A model generated the notes under the pieces. That model was not told the origin of the DNA, did not search any database, and saw nothing but the letters and a program-made list of their open reading frames with translations. 64,000 nucleotides of DNA from Zobellella iuensis. Lineage in GTDB: Bacteria; Pseudomonadota; Gammaproteobacteria; Enterobacterales; Aeromonadaceae. Shown here one piece after another: positions 47,127 to 57,691 of this stretch. The stretch spans positions 496,001-560,000 of the forward strand of contig NZ_JAERTZ010000025.1 of the NCBI RefSeq assembly GCF_016746085.1, given 5' to 3'. Numbering within the stretch: the first letter of the stretch is position 1; each line of letters starts with the position of its first letter. The translations under genes were made by a program, and so were the position numbers.

Positions 47127-47657
47127 TTAACAGGGTTCCAGCCGTTGCAAAAAAGTGGCCAGGTCCGGGGCCAGCACCCCGATAGGGCCCTTGCCGAGAC
47201 GCTCCAGCAGGACTTCCCCACTGGCGTTGTCCAGGGTGACCAACCGCTGTTCGTCGCGGCAGGAGGCCAGAAACCAGCTTGCCGGCAGCCCCAGTTTGCG
47301 CAGCATCAGCTGGTGGCCTATCTGATTTTGCTGCAGCCGTTCAAAATCCTCCTGGTTCCAGGGTTGCAGCAAGGTCAGAAACAATCCCTTGAAACACACC
47401 GGAAGGTTGCCGGCGAAATAATGGCCGAAGAAGGCGGGCAGGGCCGCATGCACCGGCATCGCCAGGGCGGTGGCAACATTGTCGAAGCCGGCCGGCTCCG
47501 GCCGCCGCCAGGGCTGCCAGGCGACCTTGCCGGCATGGGCCGGTAACAGCTCGGCCGGGGAAGGAAAGGCGGGATCGTGATCCGCCAGAGGGGCCCCGCC
47601 TCGCCGCCGGACGCGCTCGAACAAGGCACCGAGCGCCGTCACCACTTGATCTTGCAT
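47127..47657 (-). CDS. syd: SecY-interacting protein Syd
   Basis: Syd binds cytoplasmic loops of SecY and has been proposed to monitor the SecYEG translocon. The 176-residue protein (E. coli 181) has the family segments YFAGNLPVCFKGLFLTLLQPWNQEDFERLQQN (split across residues about 80-115) and HQLMLRKLGLPASWFLAS. It is divergent from queF across 54 bases, the E. coli arrangement, but separated from yqcC by five extra genes. Confidence 0.95.
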   Translation of the reverse strand: MQDQVVTALGALFERVRRRGGAPLADHDPAFPSPAELLPAHAGKVAWQPWRRPEPAGFDNVATALAMPVHAALPAFFGHYFAGNLPVCFKGLFLTLLQPWNQEDFERLQQNQIGHQLMLRKLGLPASWFLASCRDEQRLVTLDNASGEVLLERLGKGPIGVLAPDLATFLQRLEPC

Positions 47658-47711
47658 GTCAAAGTCTCACAATAAGGCCAGATATCGGCATATTACCAAC
47701 TGGATCCCGAA

Positions 47712-48566
47712 ATGACACCCGAGCAAAAGTACCAGAACTCTCAGGCGCTGGACGCACTCCCCCTGGGTAAACACAGCAGCTACGTCTGTGAATACGATGC
47801 CAGCCAGCTGCAGCCGGTGCCCCGCAGCCTGAATCGGGACGACCTCGGTCTCAGCGCCGATGCCCTGCCCTTCGGCGGCGAGGACGTCTGGAACCTGTAT
47901 GAGCTGTCCTGGCTCAATCCCAAAGGCAAACCCATGGTCGCCATGGGCGAGGTGCATGTTCCCGCTTCCAGTACCAACATCATCGAATCCAAGTCGTTCA
48001 AGCTGTATCTGAACAGCTTCAACCAAAGCCGCTTCGAGAGTCTGGAAGAGGTCGCGGATATCCTCACCCGGGATCTGTCCCTCTGTGCCCAGGGCCGGGT
48101 CAGAGTCAGGCTGTTCGATCTGAACGCCGCGCCGGCCCAGTTCGGGGTGCTGCCCGGCAACTGCATCGACGATCTCGACATCGAGATAGACAGCTACCAA
48201 CCCGACGACGCCCTGCTCGCCCATGCCCTGGAGGGGGAGGAAGAGGTGAGCGAAACCCTGCACTCCCACCTGCTCAAATCCAACTGCCTGGTCACCGGTC
48301 AACCGGACTGGGGCAGCCTGATGATCCGCTACCAGGGCCCCCGCATCGGCCGGGAAGCCTTGCTGCGTTACCTGGTCTCTTTCCGCCAGCACAACGAATT
48401 CCACGAACAGTGCGTGGAGCGGATCTTTATGGATCTGCTGCAACACTGCCGGCCCCGGGAGCTGACCGTCTATGCCCGCTATACCCGTCGTGGCGGCCTG
48501 GATATCAATCCCTACCGCAGCAATGTCGCCGGCAAGGCCGCCAATGTTCGCCTGCTGCGCCAGTAA
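47712..48566 (+). CDS. queF: NADPH-dependent 7-cyano-7-deazaguanine reductase
   Basis: QueF reduces preQ0 to preQ1 in queuosine synthesis. The 284-residue protein is the bimodular gammaproteobacterial form. The QueF motif [13 protein letters not shown] is at 92-104; the catalytic Cys192 and Asp199 are in [12 protein letters not shown] (E. coli Cys190/Asp197). Divergent from syd. A CCGGG/CCCGG hairpin follows the stop near 48570-48584 but lacks a T-tract. Confidence 0.97.
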   Translation: MTPEQKYQNSQALDALPLGKHSSYVCEYDASQLQPVPRSLNRDDLGLSADALPFGGEDVWNLYELSWLNPKGKPMVAMGEVHVPASSTNIIESKSFKLYLNSFNQSRFESLEEVADILTRDLSLCAQGRVRVRLFDLNAAPAQFGVLPGNCIDDLDIEIDSYQPDDALLAHALEGEEEVSETLHSHLLKSNCLVTGQPDWGSLMIRYQGPRIGREALLRYLVSFRQHNEFHEQCVERIFMDLLQHCRPRELTVYARYTRRGGLDINPYRSNVAGKAANVRLLRQ

Positions 48567-48665
48567 AACCGGGTTCAGCCCGGCCGAATCGCGTCAGGAA
48601 CTGGACTCCCTTCGGCCGGCTCCGTACACTGCCGTGTTATCCGCATTTTTCCGGTAATCATTATT

Positions 48666-50918
48666 GTGATCTTGTCTGTCGCCGTCCTGGTATCGCATCT
48701 GGCGGGCGCTCCGCCGCTGTCGTCATACCAACCCGAGCCCACTGAACTTCAGCGGGCGCGACAGCTCATGCTCAGCCGGCCCAATGAATGCGTGGCGCTG
48801 ACCAACTACTTCCTACAACGCAGGGAAGTCGACCCGGCGCAGATGATCAACTCGCGTCAGGACTTTGATCACCTGGAACTGGCCCGGCTGTACCGCACGC
48901 GAGAGCAGAGCCTGGCCGCCTGGCAACTGCAGGCGCTGTGCCAGGCGAACGAAGGACTGCTGCTGCCGGCCGATGCCAGTATCAACCAGGCTATCGAGCT
49001 GGCCCAACGCTACCGGCAACCCGAAGAACAGGCCGCCAGCCTGCTGATCAAGGCCAAGCTGGCCCTGGCCCGGCAAGCGCCCGAACAGGCACAGGCCCTG
49101 CTCGACGAGGCCGAGCCCCTGCTGAACGGCGACGCTTCGTCCTACCTGGAAGACGCCCTGCAATTGTTGCGCGCCACCACCCTGCTGTACCTGCAGCGAT
49201 TCGATGAGGCCCGCCAGGCATTCGAGCAGATCCGCCTCCACGCCCTGCAGCAAGACGACGGAATCCAGCAGGCCTGGGCCAACTATCTGCTGGGCAAGTA
49301 TTACCAGTTGCTGCAGCAGGATGAACTGGCGCTGTCCCACTATGTGGAAACCCTGGATCTACTGAACAAGCGGCGGCAGTACTACCTCAAGGCGATGGCG
49401 GCAGAAAAGGCCGCCAGCCTGTCTGCGGCGCTGGGAGAAGCCGACCAGGCGGTCCATTATGCCAATCTGGCCACCACCGAGTTCGAGCTGCTGGGCAACA
49501 GCCCGCTGCTGATCGGCTCCCTGCTCAACCTGGGCCGGGTCACCCGCGCCGGCAATGATGCCAACCTGGCCCTGGTCTACTTCTTCAATGCCCTCGATCT
49601 GGTCAGGATCCAGGGTGATAACGAGCTGATGGCCCGGCTTTACCTGGAAATCGGTCACTCCTACCTGCAGCTGAAGACCTTTGCCGAAGCCCGGCATTAT
49701 CTCGATATGGCCCGCGCCAACTTTGAACGCAGCCAGGATGTTCCTCGGCAAATAGATACCCTGCTACAGCTGGGGCAGCTGCATCTGGAACAACAGGAAA
49801 CCGGGTTGGCCCTGCTGCAGCTCGACCGGGCCCGGCAGCTGGCCGAGCAGCGGGATGACGTGCCCCGGCTTATCGAGAGCCACCGCCTGCTGGCCCAGCT
49901 GTTCGAAACCAGCGGCAACATGACCCAGGCCCTGGTTCACCATAAAGCCTTTCACGCCTACTTCGAGCGGGCGAGCCGGCTCAACCGCCTGCTGACCCAG
50001 AGCCTGGTACAGGGCAACGACCAGCAACTGCAGCAAGAGCGGGAGCTGACCGGCCTGCGCCGGCAAAATGAACAACTGCAGCAGGACAGGCAACGGTTTG
50101 CCCTGCTCGCCGCCAGCCTGAGCCTCATCGCCCCCCTGCTGCTCTATGGCATGATCCGCAACCATATCCGCGGCCGCCGACTGCAGCAGGAAGGCACCGA
50201 ACTACGCCATGCCCTGCTGGTCGAGCCCAGAACCGGCCTGCCCAACTGGCGCCAACTGATGCAACGCCTGCCCCAGGAGATGGCCAAGCGTCAGCTCCGC
50301 TCGGAGCAGTGGTATCTTAACGAAACCGAAGCGCAACCCTTCAACGACAAGATCTATTACTTCCTGCTGCATGTCCCCTTCATGGTCGATCTCAGCGAGC
50401 GGGTGGGTCTGGAGCACGCGGCCAACATCCAGCAGAAACTGGGAAATTACCTGCAGGGACGCATCCACCCCAAGGCCCGGCTTTATGATCTGCGGGAAGG
50501 CCAGTTTATCTACGTGATCTCCCAGCGGCAGGTGGTGGACCTGCAGCAGACCCTTTCGAGTCTTGAGCGTATGTTTACCGAGTTTCCCTGCCAGTTTCAG
50601 CTTGATCAACGCCTGGCCATCGGTATCATCGGACATCCGTTCCTGCCCAAGGCCCCTCACGCGCTGGATGATATGCGGTTGGGCGATATTCTTTACCTGG
50701 CCATGGCCGCCGCACACCAGCTGGCGGAGCAAACCGGAGAGCTCGCCTGGGTAGAACTGCTGGCCGTCGATTGTCAGCAGGCGGCTTTTTTTAACGGCGA
50801 AATCCGCCACTGTTGCGTACAGGCCATCCTGAAGGGGCTGGTAAAAGTCAACAGCTCCCATAAAAAACAACAGATTGACTGGCATGCCTTGGCCCCAGAG
50901 CCGGCAGCACTGATATAA
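48666..50918 (+). CDS. TPR sensor protein with degenerate GGDEF domain
   Basis: A 750-residue protein. A short hydrophobic N-terminus (MILSVAVLVSHLAGA) looks like an export signal, then about 430 residues of TPR-like helices (repeats near LLKQYYQLL, ANLATTEFELLG, ALVYFFNALDLV, YLEIGHSYLQL). A membrane helix at about 477-497 (FALLAASLSLIAPLLLYGMI) leads to a cytoplasmic domain opening EPRTGLPNWRQLM, the usual start of GGDEF domains. The GGDEF signature itself is replaced by LREGQFIYVI, so cyclase activity is unlikely. GTG 48666 is the only good start codon; upstream in-frame residues are also hydrophobic, so the start is uncertain. Confidence 0.75.
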   Translation: MILSVAVLVSHLAGAPPLSSYQPEPTELQRARQLMLSRPNECVALTNYFLQRREVDPAQMINSRQDFDHLELARLYRTREQSLAAWQLQALCQANEGLLLPADASINQAIELAQRYRQPEEQAASLLIKAKLALARQAPEQAQALLDEAEPLLNGDASSYLEDALQLLRATTLLYLQRFDEARQAFEQIRLHALQQDDGIQQAWANYLLGKYYQLLQQDELALSHYVETLDLLNKRRQYYLKAMAAEKAASLSAALGEADQAVHYANLATTEFELLGNSPLLIGSLLNLGRVTRAGNDANLALVYFFNALDLVRIQGDNELMARLYLEIGHSYLQLKTFAEARHYLDMARANFERSQDVPRQIDTLLQLGQLHLEQQETGLALLQLDRARQLAEQRDDVPRLIESHRLLAQLFETSGNMTQALVHHKAFHAYFERASRLNRLLTQSLVQGNDQQLQQERELTGLRRQNEQLQQDRQRFALLAASLSLIAPLLLYGMIRNHIRGRRLQQEGTELRHALLVEPRTGLPNWRQLMQRLPQEMAKRQLRSEQWYLNETEAQPFNDKIYYFLLHVPFMVDLSERVGLEHAANIQQKLGNYLQGRIHPKARLYDLREGQFIYVISQRQVVDLQQTLSSLERMFTEFPCQFQLDQRLAIGIIGHPFLPKAPHALDDMRLGDILYLAMAAAHQLAEQTGELAWVELLAVDCQQAAFFNGEIRHCCVQAILKGLVKVNSSHKKQQIDWHALAPEPAALI

Positions 50919-50957
50919 TGCTTCAGGCCCACCTGCGCTAGGGTGTAATGGTGAACA

Positions 50958-52484
50958 ATGGACAATCTCGACGATAGACAGATGTTAAAGGAACTGACAT
51001 CGGTTATTGATAAGCTGGGCGATGTGCTTACCGACCTGCAACGGCAGGAAAACCCGCTGGTCAACGCCCAGCAGGGTGTTCATAACGAACAGGGTCGCCG
51101 CCTTATCGGGCACTGGCAAAAACTGTTCGTCGGACACGCCAGAGCGCTACCACCAGGAAGCGACGCCCAGCCCGGCTCCGATATCGCCGGGCTGACGGCG
51201 GATTTCGATCACCTGCTTTCCCGCCTGCGTAACAGCAGCAGCCACCTGCAACGGTGGCAACAACTGGACGGACAGCGGTTGCGCTTCGCGGCGCAGGAAC
51301 TGCGGCAATCCGCCTACTGCCCGCCCCAGACCGAGCAGCTGCTGACCGAACTGGCACGCCAGGACGGCAGCCACCAGGGGCAGCTTTGGCAATTGCTGGA
51401 GTGTTACAAGGCGGCCGTCAAACACTGCGTGGAGCAGGAAACCCTGTCCCGCGCCCACCACCATGAAATATGCTCCAGGCTGCAACAGCTGATCGATGAG
51501 CTGCACTTTTCCGGTGAGATAGGCGCCGCCCTCGCCAAGATACAAAGCCAGCTGTTGCAGCAGGTGGACCCCGCCGCGCTGCCCCCGCTGTGCCTGCGCC
51601 TGATTGAACTGACCATAGAGGGCTGCCGACAGGAACGGCAGAATTCCACGCTCTTTCTTGCCAAGCTCAACACCAACCTGGGTGAAATGCACCACAATTT
51701 TGCCATTTCCCTGAGTGAAGGACAGGCGCTGTTTGATGCCAGAACCCATCATGGCCATCATATCGCCGGCGAACTCAGGGCCATAGGTGAGCACCTGGTC
51801 GGCCAGGACAAGGATCGGCTCAAGGAAGAAATCGAGCTGCGCCTGCGCAGCATCACCCATGTCCTGGTGCAGCACGAGCGTTTGCAGGAACGGGAGCAAT
51901 CGCTGCTGAACCGCATGAACGCCATGGAAAAGCAGATCAGCGAGCTCAAGAGCGAGGCCGACGACTTCAAGCAGCGACTGAGCGTACAGAATGAAAAGCT
52001 GTTTATCGATAACCTGACCCAGATTTACAACAGGGCCGCCATGGATGAACGGCTGGAAGTCGAATACCGCCGCTGGCTGCGTTACCAGGAGCCGCTGTGC
52101 ATCGCCCTGCTGGATATCGATTACTTTAAGGAAATCAATGATAAATATGGTCACCTCGCCGGCGACAAGGCACTGCGCCTGATTGCCAGGACCATCCATA
52201 AATCGCTGCGGCAAACCGATTTTGTGGCTCGCTTCGGAGGCGAGGAATTCGTGCTGCTGCTGCCCAACGTCAACCCGGACAAGCTCCACAAACCCCTGGA
52301 AAAACTGCGCGAGCAGATAAGAAACATTCCGTTTCGTTTTAAAGAAGAGCGCGTTACCATCACCGCCTCCATCGGTGCCACCCAGTTCCAGAAAGGGGAC
52401 AGCACCACTTCAGCCCTGGAGCGCGCCGATCGGGCCCTGTATCGTGCCAAGCACGCCGGGCGCGACCAGATAGTCATGGCCTGA
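50958..52484 (+). CDS. Soluble diguanylate cyclase with long helical N-terminus
   Basis: A 508-residue protein without membrane segments. Residues about 1-330 are helical, ending in a coiled coil ([20 protein letters not shown], about 310-335). The GGDEF domain (about 350-508) is intact: the active signature is GGEEF at 427-431, with inhibitory-site RQTD at 418-421 and a [14 protein letters not shown] metal-binding stretch. It should make cyclic di-GMP. It starts 39 bases after the TPR/degenerate-GGDEF gene and is followed 29 bases later by ppnN. Confidence 0.9.
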   Translation: MDNLDDRQMLKELTSVIDKLGDVLTDLQRQENPLVNAQQGVHNEQGRRLIGHWQKLFVGHARALPPGSDAQPGSDIAGLTADFDHLLSRLRNSSSHLQRWQQLDGQRLRFAAQELRQSAYCPPQTEQLLTELARQDGSHQGQLWQLLECYKAAVKHCVEQETLSRAHHHEICSRLQQLIDELHFSGEIGAALAKIQSQLLQQVDPAALPPLCLRLIELTIEGCRQERQNSTLFLAKLNTNLGEMHHNFAISLSEGQALFDARTHHGHHIAGELRAIGEHLVGQDKDRLKEEIELRLRSITHVLVQHERLQEREQSLLNRMNAMEKQISELKSEADDFKQRLSVQNEKLFIDNLTQIYNRAAMDERLEVEYRRWLRYQEPLCIALLDIDYFKEINDKYGHLAGDKALRLIARTIHKSLRQTDFVARFGGEEFVLLLPNVNPDKLHKPLEKLREQIRNIPFRFKEERVTITASIGATQFQKGDSTTSALERADRALYRAKHAGRDQIVMA

Positions 52485-52513
52485 CACTAATAACATCATT
52501 CACGGGAGTGACC

Positions 52514-53869
52514 ATGATCACCCATATTAATCCGGTTGGCAGCATGAACCTGCTGTCACAACTCGAGGTCGATCGCCTCAAGCAGTCCGCTTCCGGCGAT
52601 CTGTACCAGCTGTTTCGCAACTGCGCCCTGGCGGTACTCAACTCCGGCAGTAAAACCGACAGTTCCAAGGAAATACTGGAACGATATAAATCTTTTGACA
52701 TCAATGTGATACGCCGTGAACGCGGGGTTAAACTGGAGCTGTTCAACCCACCGGAGCACGCCTTCGTCGATGGCGAAATCATCCGCGGCATTCAGGAGCA
52801 TCTGTTCTCGGTACTGCGGGACATCATCTATGTCAACAGCCAGCTGCAGGGCGCCGGACAGTTCAACCTGACCTCGTCGCTGCATATCACCGACCTGGTG
52901 TTCGCCATAGTGCGCAACGCCCGGGCGGTGCATCCGGGAGCCGATCCCAACCTGGCGGTATGCTGGGGCGGGCACTCCATCAACCCGGTGGAATACCAGT
53001 ACACCCGCGAAGTCGGCAGCGAGCTGGGCCTGCGGGAAATGAACATCTGCACCGGCTGTGGCCCCGGCGCCATGGAGGGCCCCATGAAAGGCGCCGCCGT
53101 CGGCCATGCCAAGCAACGGGTGACCGGCAGCCGCTATATCGGCCTGACCGAGCCCTCCATCATCGCCGCCGAGCCCCCCAATCCCATCGTCAACGAACTG
53201 GTGATCCTGCCGGATATCGAGAAGCGGCTGGAAGCCTTTGTGCGCCTGGCCCATGGCATCATCATCTTCCCCGGCGGCGTGGGGACGGCGGAGGAAATCC
53301 TCTATATCCTCGGCATCATGATGCATCCGGAAAACCGCCATCAGCCCATGCCCATCATCCTCACCGGTCCCAAGGAGAGCGCCAGCTACTTCCGCAGCGT
53401 GGACGAGTTTATCGGCAACACTCTGGGCGCCGAGGCGCAGTCCCTGTATCAGATCATCATCGATGATCCGGCCGAGGTGGCACGACGGGTCAAGAATGCC
53501 ATGCCGCTGGTGCGGGACTATCGCAAGTCGGTGGGGGATGCCTATTCCTTCAACTGGTCCCTGAAGATAGAGCCGGAATTCCAGCTGCCCTTCATCCCGA
53601 ATCATGACAGCATGGCCAACCTCAACCTGCACTGGGAGCAGGCGCCCCAGCAACTGGCCGCCAACCTGCGCCGTGCCTTCTCCGGCATAGTGGCGGGCAA
53701 CGTCAAGGAGGGGGGCATCCGCGCCATCGAGAAGAAGGGCCCCTTCCTGATCAATGGCGATCCCAAGCTGATGAAGATGATGGACAAACTGCTGCAGCAG
53801 TTTGTAGAGCAGCAACGGATGAAACTGCCGGGCTCGACCTATGTGCCCTGCTACCGCATCAACCGCTGA
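52514..53869 (+). CDS. ppnN: Pyrimidine/purine nucleotide 5'-monophosphate nucleosidase PpnN
   Basis: PpnN (YgdH) cleaves nucleoside monophosphates to base and ribose-5-phosphate; in E. coli it is activated by (p)ppGpp. The 451-residue protein closely matches E. coli, with the LOG-family motif region [19 protein letters not shown] and PGGVGTAEE (about residues 250-262). ATG 52514 ([11 protein letters not shown]) aligns with E. coli and has GGGAG 5 bases upstream; the GTG 6 bases earlier is less likely. It is 6 bases upstream of xni, as in E. coli. Confidence 0.97.
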   Translation: MITHINPVGSMNLLSQLEVDRLKQSASGDLYQLFRNCALAVLNSGSKTDSSKEILERYKSFDINVIRRERGVKLELFNPPEHAFVDGEIIRGIQEHLFSVLRDIIYVNSQLQGAGQFNLTSSLHITDLVFAIVRNARAVHPGADPNLAVCWGGHSINPVEYQYTREVGSELGLREMNICTGCGPGAMEGPMKGAAVGHAKQRVTGSRYIGLTEPSIIAAEPPNPIVNELVILPDIEKRLEAFVRLAHGIIIFPGGVGTAEEILYILGIMMHPENRHQPMPIILTGPKESASYFRSVDEFIGNTLGAEAQSLYQIIIDDPAEVARRVKNAMPLVRDYRKSVGDAYSFNWSLKIEPEFQLPFIPNHDSMANLNLHWEQAPQQLAANLRRAFSGIVAGNVKEGGIRAIEKKGPFLINGDPKLMKMMDKLLQQFVEQQRMKLPGSTYVPCYRINR

Positions 53870-53875
53870 TCTTCC

Positions 53876-54658
53876 ATGCAGTTACTGGTCCTCGATGCCC
53901 TCAACCTGATCCGTCGGCTCTATGCGGTGCAGGAAGCTCGGCAACGGGATCCGGCGGCCGCCCTGGTGGCCACCGGGGCGGCCCTGCACCACGCCGCCGG
54001 CCGGTTGCTCGCCCAGTTCAATGCCAGCCATGTGGTGGCCGTGTTTGATGGGGCGCCCACCGGTTTTCGCCACCGGCTCTACCCCGCCTACAAATCCGGC
54101 CGCAAGCCCATGCCTGCCGCCCTCGCCGCCTATCTCGGCGAATTGCAGCAGGGCCTTTGGCAACAGGGGATCGATGCCCTGCTGTCCGATACCGATGAAG
54201 CCGACGACCTGGTGGCCACCCTGGCCAATACCCTGGCACGGCGCGGTTTGGCCACCACCATCGTCTCCACCGACCAGGGCTTCTGCCAGCTGCTCGGCCC
54301 CCATACCCGAGTCTGGGATCCCTTCAACCAGCGTTGGCTCGACGCGGCTTATGTGCAACAACACTATGGCCTGTCGTCCTCGCAGCTGGTGGATTACTGG
54401 GCCCTGACCGGCGTCTCCGGCAGCCAGATCAAGGGCGTGCCCGGAATAGGCCCCAAACGGGCCAAAGCCCTGCTGCAACAATTCGGCAACCTGGACCGGC
54501 TGCTCGCCAGCCCCCCCGCCAGCAAAGAGGAACATAGCGTCCACCGGCATAAACACGAGGCCTTGCTGGCCAGGCAGCTGGTCAGACTGGTGGATGATAT
54601 CGAGCTTGGCTTTAACCTTAAGGATTTGCGATACCGGCCTTCAACGAAAGGGCCATAG
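53876..54658 (+). CDS. xni: Flap endonuclease Xni (ExoIX)
   Basis: A 260-residue homologue of the 5'-nuclease domain of DNA polymerase I. Metal-binding and substrate motifs include FDGAPTGFRH, YKSGRKPMP, DTDEADDLVATLA and STDQGFCQLL; a helix-hairpin-helix GVPGIGPKRAKALLQQFG lies near 190-207. E. coli Xni has lost part of the active-site metal set; here DTDEADD retains acidic residues. Its start follows the ppnN stop by 6 bases. It may assist Okazaki or repair flap removal. Confidence 0.93.
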   Translation: MQLLVLDALNLIRRLYAVQEARQRDPAAALVATGAALHHAAGRLLAQFNASHVVAVFDGAPTGFRHRLYPAYKSGRKPMPAALAAYLGELQQGLWQQGIDALLSDTDEADDLVATLANTLARRGLATTIVSTDQGFCQLLGPHTRVWDPFNQRWLDAAYVQQHYGLSSSQLVDYWALTGVSGSQIKGVPGIGPKRAKALLQQFGNLDRLLASPPASKEEHSVHRHKHEALLARQLVRLVDDIELGFNLKDLRYRPSTKGP

Positions 54659-54738
54659 GCAAAATACGATAAAAATGTTATAAAAGCCGCGCAAAACAAC
54701 GTCCCCTACCTCTGTAACTGATAACGGAAAAACTGCCC

Positions 54739-55746
54739 ATGAGTAAACGCAGTATCACCGTGATCCCGGGCGACGGCATTGGTCCCAGCATTATCGATGC
54801 CGCCCTGCAAATTCTGGATCACGCCGGTTGTGATTTTCACTACGACTACGCCGATGCCGGCCTGATGGCCCTGGAAAAACACGGTGAACTTCTCCCCCAA
54901 GCGACCCTCGACCTGATTGCCAACAACAAAATTACCCTGAAAGGCCCTCTGACTACCCCGGTCGGCGGCGGCTTCACCTCCATCAACGTCTCGCTGCGCA
55001 AGCTGTTCAACCTGTACGCCAACGTCCGCCCCGTGGTGTCCTTCGAAGGCACCAGGAGCCGGTTCGAGAACATCGACATCATCACTATCCGGGAAAATAC
55101 CGAAGGCATGTACTCGGGCGCCGGTCAGAAGCGCTCCGAGGACAACGCCAGTGCCGAGGCGATGAGCATCATCACCCGCGAGGGCGCCGAACGCATCGTG
55201 GTGTTCGCCTATGAGCTGGCCCGCAACGAAGGCCGCAAGAAGGTCACCATAGTACACAAGGCCAATATCCTGAAGTCCACCTCCGGCCTGTTCCTGGACG
55301 TGGCCCGGGAAGTAGCCAAGCGCTACCAAGATATCGAAACCAACGAGATGATCGTGGATGCGGCCTGCATGAACCTGGTGATGTATCCCGAGCGGTTCGA
55401 CGTCATCGTTACCACCAACCTGTTCGGCGACATTCTCTCGGATCTGTGCGCCGGCCTGGTGGGTGGCCTGGGCATGGCCCCCGGGGCCAATATCGGCAAG
55501 GAGGTGGCGATTTTCGAGGCGGTGCACGGCTCGGCGCCGGACATCGCCGGCCAGAATATCGCCAACCCCTGCTCGGTGATCCTGGCCTCCATCCAGATGC
55601 TGGAACACCTGGGCATGCAGGACAAGGCCCGCCAGATCCGCGAAGCGGTGCGCAAGACCATCGCCGAAGGCAAGACGGTCACCCGCGACCTGGGCGGCAA
55701 CGCCAGCACCACCGAGTTTACCCAGGCGATTATCGCCAACCTGTAA
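54739..55746 (+). CDS. NAD-dependent isocitrate dehydrogenase
   Basis: A 335-residue beta-decarboxylating dehydrogenase. Substrate-site residues fit isocitrate rather than isopropylmalate: Ser81, Asn83 and Arg87 in TSINVSLRK, followed by LYANVRP. The cofactor site HGSAPDIAGQ (His263 to Gln272) has Asp268-Ile269 in place of the Lys-Tyr of NADP enzymes, so NAD is predicted. GDGIGP opens the N-terminus. Homologues are annotated as NAD-IDH in Vibrio, Shewanella and Aeromonas. It is a single-gene unit with its own terminator. Homoisocitrate or tartrate dehydrogenase are less likely alternatives. Confidence 0.9.
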   Translation: MSKRSITVIPGDGIGPSIIDAALQILDHAGCDFHYDYADAGLMALEKHGELLPQATLDLIANNKITLKGPLTTPVGGGFTSINVSLRKLFNLYANVRPVVSFEGTRSRFENIDIITIRENTEGMYSGAGQKRSEDNASAEAMSIITREGAERIVVFAYELARNEGRKKVTIVHKANILKSTSGLFLDVAREVAKRYQDIETNEMIVDAACMNLVMYPERFDVIVTTNLFGDILSDLCAGLVGGLGMAPGANIGKEVAIFEAVHGSAPDIAGQNIANPCSVILASIQMLEHLGMQDKARQIREAVRKTIAEGKTVTRDLGGNASTTEFTQAIIANL

Positions 55747-55751
55747 CGCAG

Positions 55752-55780
55752 CAGGGGGCCAGCGGCCCCCTGTTTCTTTC
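55752..55780 (+). terminator. Terminator of the isocitrate dehydrogenase gene
   Basis: CAGGGGGCC and GGCCCCCTG pair around AGC and are followed by TTTCTTTC. It begins 6 bases after the stop. Confidence 0.9.
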
Positions 55781-55841
55781 CTGCCTGCTCGCCCCCGCCT
55801 CGCTGCTATAGTTAGCTATATGGACGAACGAGGCGACGATC

Positions 55842-56234
55842 ATGGACAGTCGACTGATACTGGTTTTTCTGTTTCTACCCTTGCAGACGCAGGCTCAGGA
55901 ACTGCGCTTTACCATAGATCCCCAACAGCTGATCAGCGATAGCCCCAAGAAGCGTTACGGCCTGGATATCGAGCTGCGGGAAAACGAGGATGGCAACGCC
56001 CGGCTGACCGCCTATCCCCGGTTGCAACTGTCGACGGAAAGCTCGGTGAGCCTGTCGATGAAGGACTACAGGCCCAACCTGAACCTGGACGGCGGCGGCT
56101 ACAAGGCCTCGCTCAGGCTCAGGGGCGATGGCGTCAGGCTCAACATCAGGCCCCGGGATCCCCGCAACCACCTGGAGATGGACATCAAGGTGACCGACGA
56201 CGAATCCAGCCTAGACCTTAGGTACAAGTTTTGA
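55842..56234 (+). CDS. Exported beta-rich hypothetical protein
   Basis: A 130-residue protein with a signal peptide of about 18 residues ([18 protein letters not shown]). The mature part is rich in alternating polar and hydrophobic residues ([40 protein letters not shown]), suggesting a small beta-barrel or beta-sandwich in the periplasm or outer membrane; it ends in Phe (RYKF), typical of outer-membrane barrels. Family not recognised. Its last 24 bases overlap the convergent rlmM. Confidence 0.65.
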   Translation: MDSRLILVFLFLPLQTQAQELRFTIDPQQLISDSPKKRYGLDIELRENEDGNARLTAYPRLQLSTESSVSLSMKDYRPNLNLDGGGYKASLRLRGDGVRLNIRPRDPRNHLEMDIKVTDDESSLDLRYKF

Positions 56235-57302
56235 CACCTTGCGCGGCTGGAACACGTGCACGGTGATCTCTTCCCGGTCGTGATACAGCTGCTTGGCCTG
56301 CACCTGGAAACCGCCCAGCTCCTCCAGCTTTTCCTTCAACTGCTGCAGGTTATAGACCGCCTCGGCATAGCGCCTCTTCATGGGCAGCTTGAGGTTGAAC
56401 ATGGCTTCCTGGCAATCTTCACTGATCAGCCAGTCCGCCATCAGCGCCACCACCCGGGCCGGCTTCTCCACCATGTCGCACACCAGCCAGTAGACGTTCT
56501 TGCGCACCGGCCGCCACTTGAAGCCGTCTTCCCGATAGTGCTTGACCTGACCGGTGTCCATCAAGGTCGGGCTCATGGGGCCGTTATCCACCGCCGCCAC
56601 CATCATGCCCCGGGCCACCAGCTGGTAGGTCCAGCCGCCGGGCGCCGCGCCCAGATCCACCGCCCGCAGGCCGGAGGTCAGGCGGGTTTCCCATTCTTCG
56701 CGGGGGATAAACACATGGAAGGCCTCTTCCAGCTTGAGGCTGGAGCGGCTCGGCGCGTCGGCGGGGAAGCGCAGCCGGGGAATGCCCATGTGGAAAGGCG
56801 AATGATTGTAGGAGTAGGAATACCCGATGATCAGCTGATTGTTGGCCAGGAAAAACAGATGCAGAGTCGGCCTGTTCCGAGTCTCGTTCTTGGTCAGCAG
56901 CTCCTTGCCGCGCAGGGCTTGGCGCACCGGCACGGTAAACTTGCGGCAAAAACGCGACAGCTCCTTGCCCTCGTTGGTATCCGGTGTTTCCACCCGGATA
57001 TCGCCGCACAGCGGCATACCCGCCGCCGCCTCCAGCACCGGGGTGATGCGATCATCGAGCGGTAGTTCCTTCAGTTCGGCCCAGATCACCAGCATCTGGC
57101 GGGCGAAGATCAACTCCCGGAACGGCAGCTTGCGCGCCAGCAAATCACCGTCTTCCGGCTGGAAGCATTCATACACCACAAAGCCGCTGTCGTCCTTGGC
57201 TCGGGCAAAACCGGGACATCCCATGGCCGCCGCCCTGTCCTGAATTTCCGCTGCCGCCTCTTTCTCGAATCCGGGACGACAATAAATCAATAACTGTTTC
57301 AT
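56211..57302 (-). CDS. rlmM: 23S rRNA C2498 ribose 2'-O-methyltransferase RlmM
   Basis: RlmM methylates the 2'-OH of C2498 in 23S rRNA. The 363-residue protein (E. coli 366) has an N-terminal THUMP domain (about 1-165) and a Rossmann methyltransferase domain with SAM motif [13 protein letters not shown] near 215-227 and [11 protein letters not shown] near 236-246. Its start overlaps the ygdD stop by 4 bases (ATGA), as in E. coli. Confidence 0.96.
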   Translation of the reverse strand: MKQLLIYCRPGFEKEAAAEIQDRAAAMGCPGFARAKDDSGFVVYECFQPEDGDLLARKLPFRELIFARQMLVIWAELKELPLDDRITPVLEAAAGMPLCGDIRVETPDTNEGKELSRFCRKFTVPVRQALRGKELLTKNETRNRPTLHLFFLANNQLIIGYSYSYNHSPFHMGIPRLRFPADAPSRSSLKLEEAFHVFIPREEWETRLTSGLRAVDLGAAPGGWTYQLVARGMMVAAVDNGPMSPTLMDTGQVKHYREDGFKWRPVRKNVYWLVCDMVEKPARVVALMADWLISEDCQEAMFNLKLPMKRRYAEAVYNLQQLKEKLEELGGFQVQAKQLYHDREEITVHVFQPRKVSKLVPKV

Positions 57303-57691
57303 TCAGACCTCAACCAGGTACGACCGGCCAGCAGTAAACTCAACCAACCAGCCATAAAACTCACTCCTCCCAGGGGAGTCAGCCAACCAATGCCTTTGAT
57401 GCCAAACAGCACCATGGCATAAATACTGCCGCTGAACAGCAACACGCCCAGGGCAAACAACGCGGCCGCCACATGCAGGGCCTTGACCGGCCGTGAATGC
57501 AGCGCCACCACCACCAGCAGCAACGCCAGGGTATGATAAAACTGATATTGCACCGCGGTATTGAAAGCATCGACCAGGGCCTCCGACCGACCGCTTGCCG
57601 CCAGCCCGTGGGCGCCGTAGGCCCCCAGGCCGGTGGCGCTCAGGCCCAGTCCGCCCGCCAAATAGAACCAGAGTCTAACGAGCAAGCACAA
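57299..57691 (-). CDS. ygdD: DUF423 membrane protein YgdD
   Basis: A 130-residue inner-membrane protein with four helices matching the DUF423/YgdD family ([45 protein letters not shown]). Function is unknown. It lies between gcvA-side genes and rlmM, the E. coli order gcvA-ygdD-rlmM, and overlaps rlmM by 4 bases. Its start overlaps the end of the upstream hydrolase gene by 17 bases. Confidence 0.9.
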   Translation of the reverse strand: MCLLVRLWFYLAGGLGLSATGLGAYGAHGLAASGRSEALVDAFNTAVQYQFYHTLALLLVVVALHSRPVKALHVAAALFALGVLLFSGSIYAMVLFGIKGIGWLTPLGGVSFMAGWLSLLLAGRTWLRSE

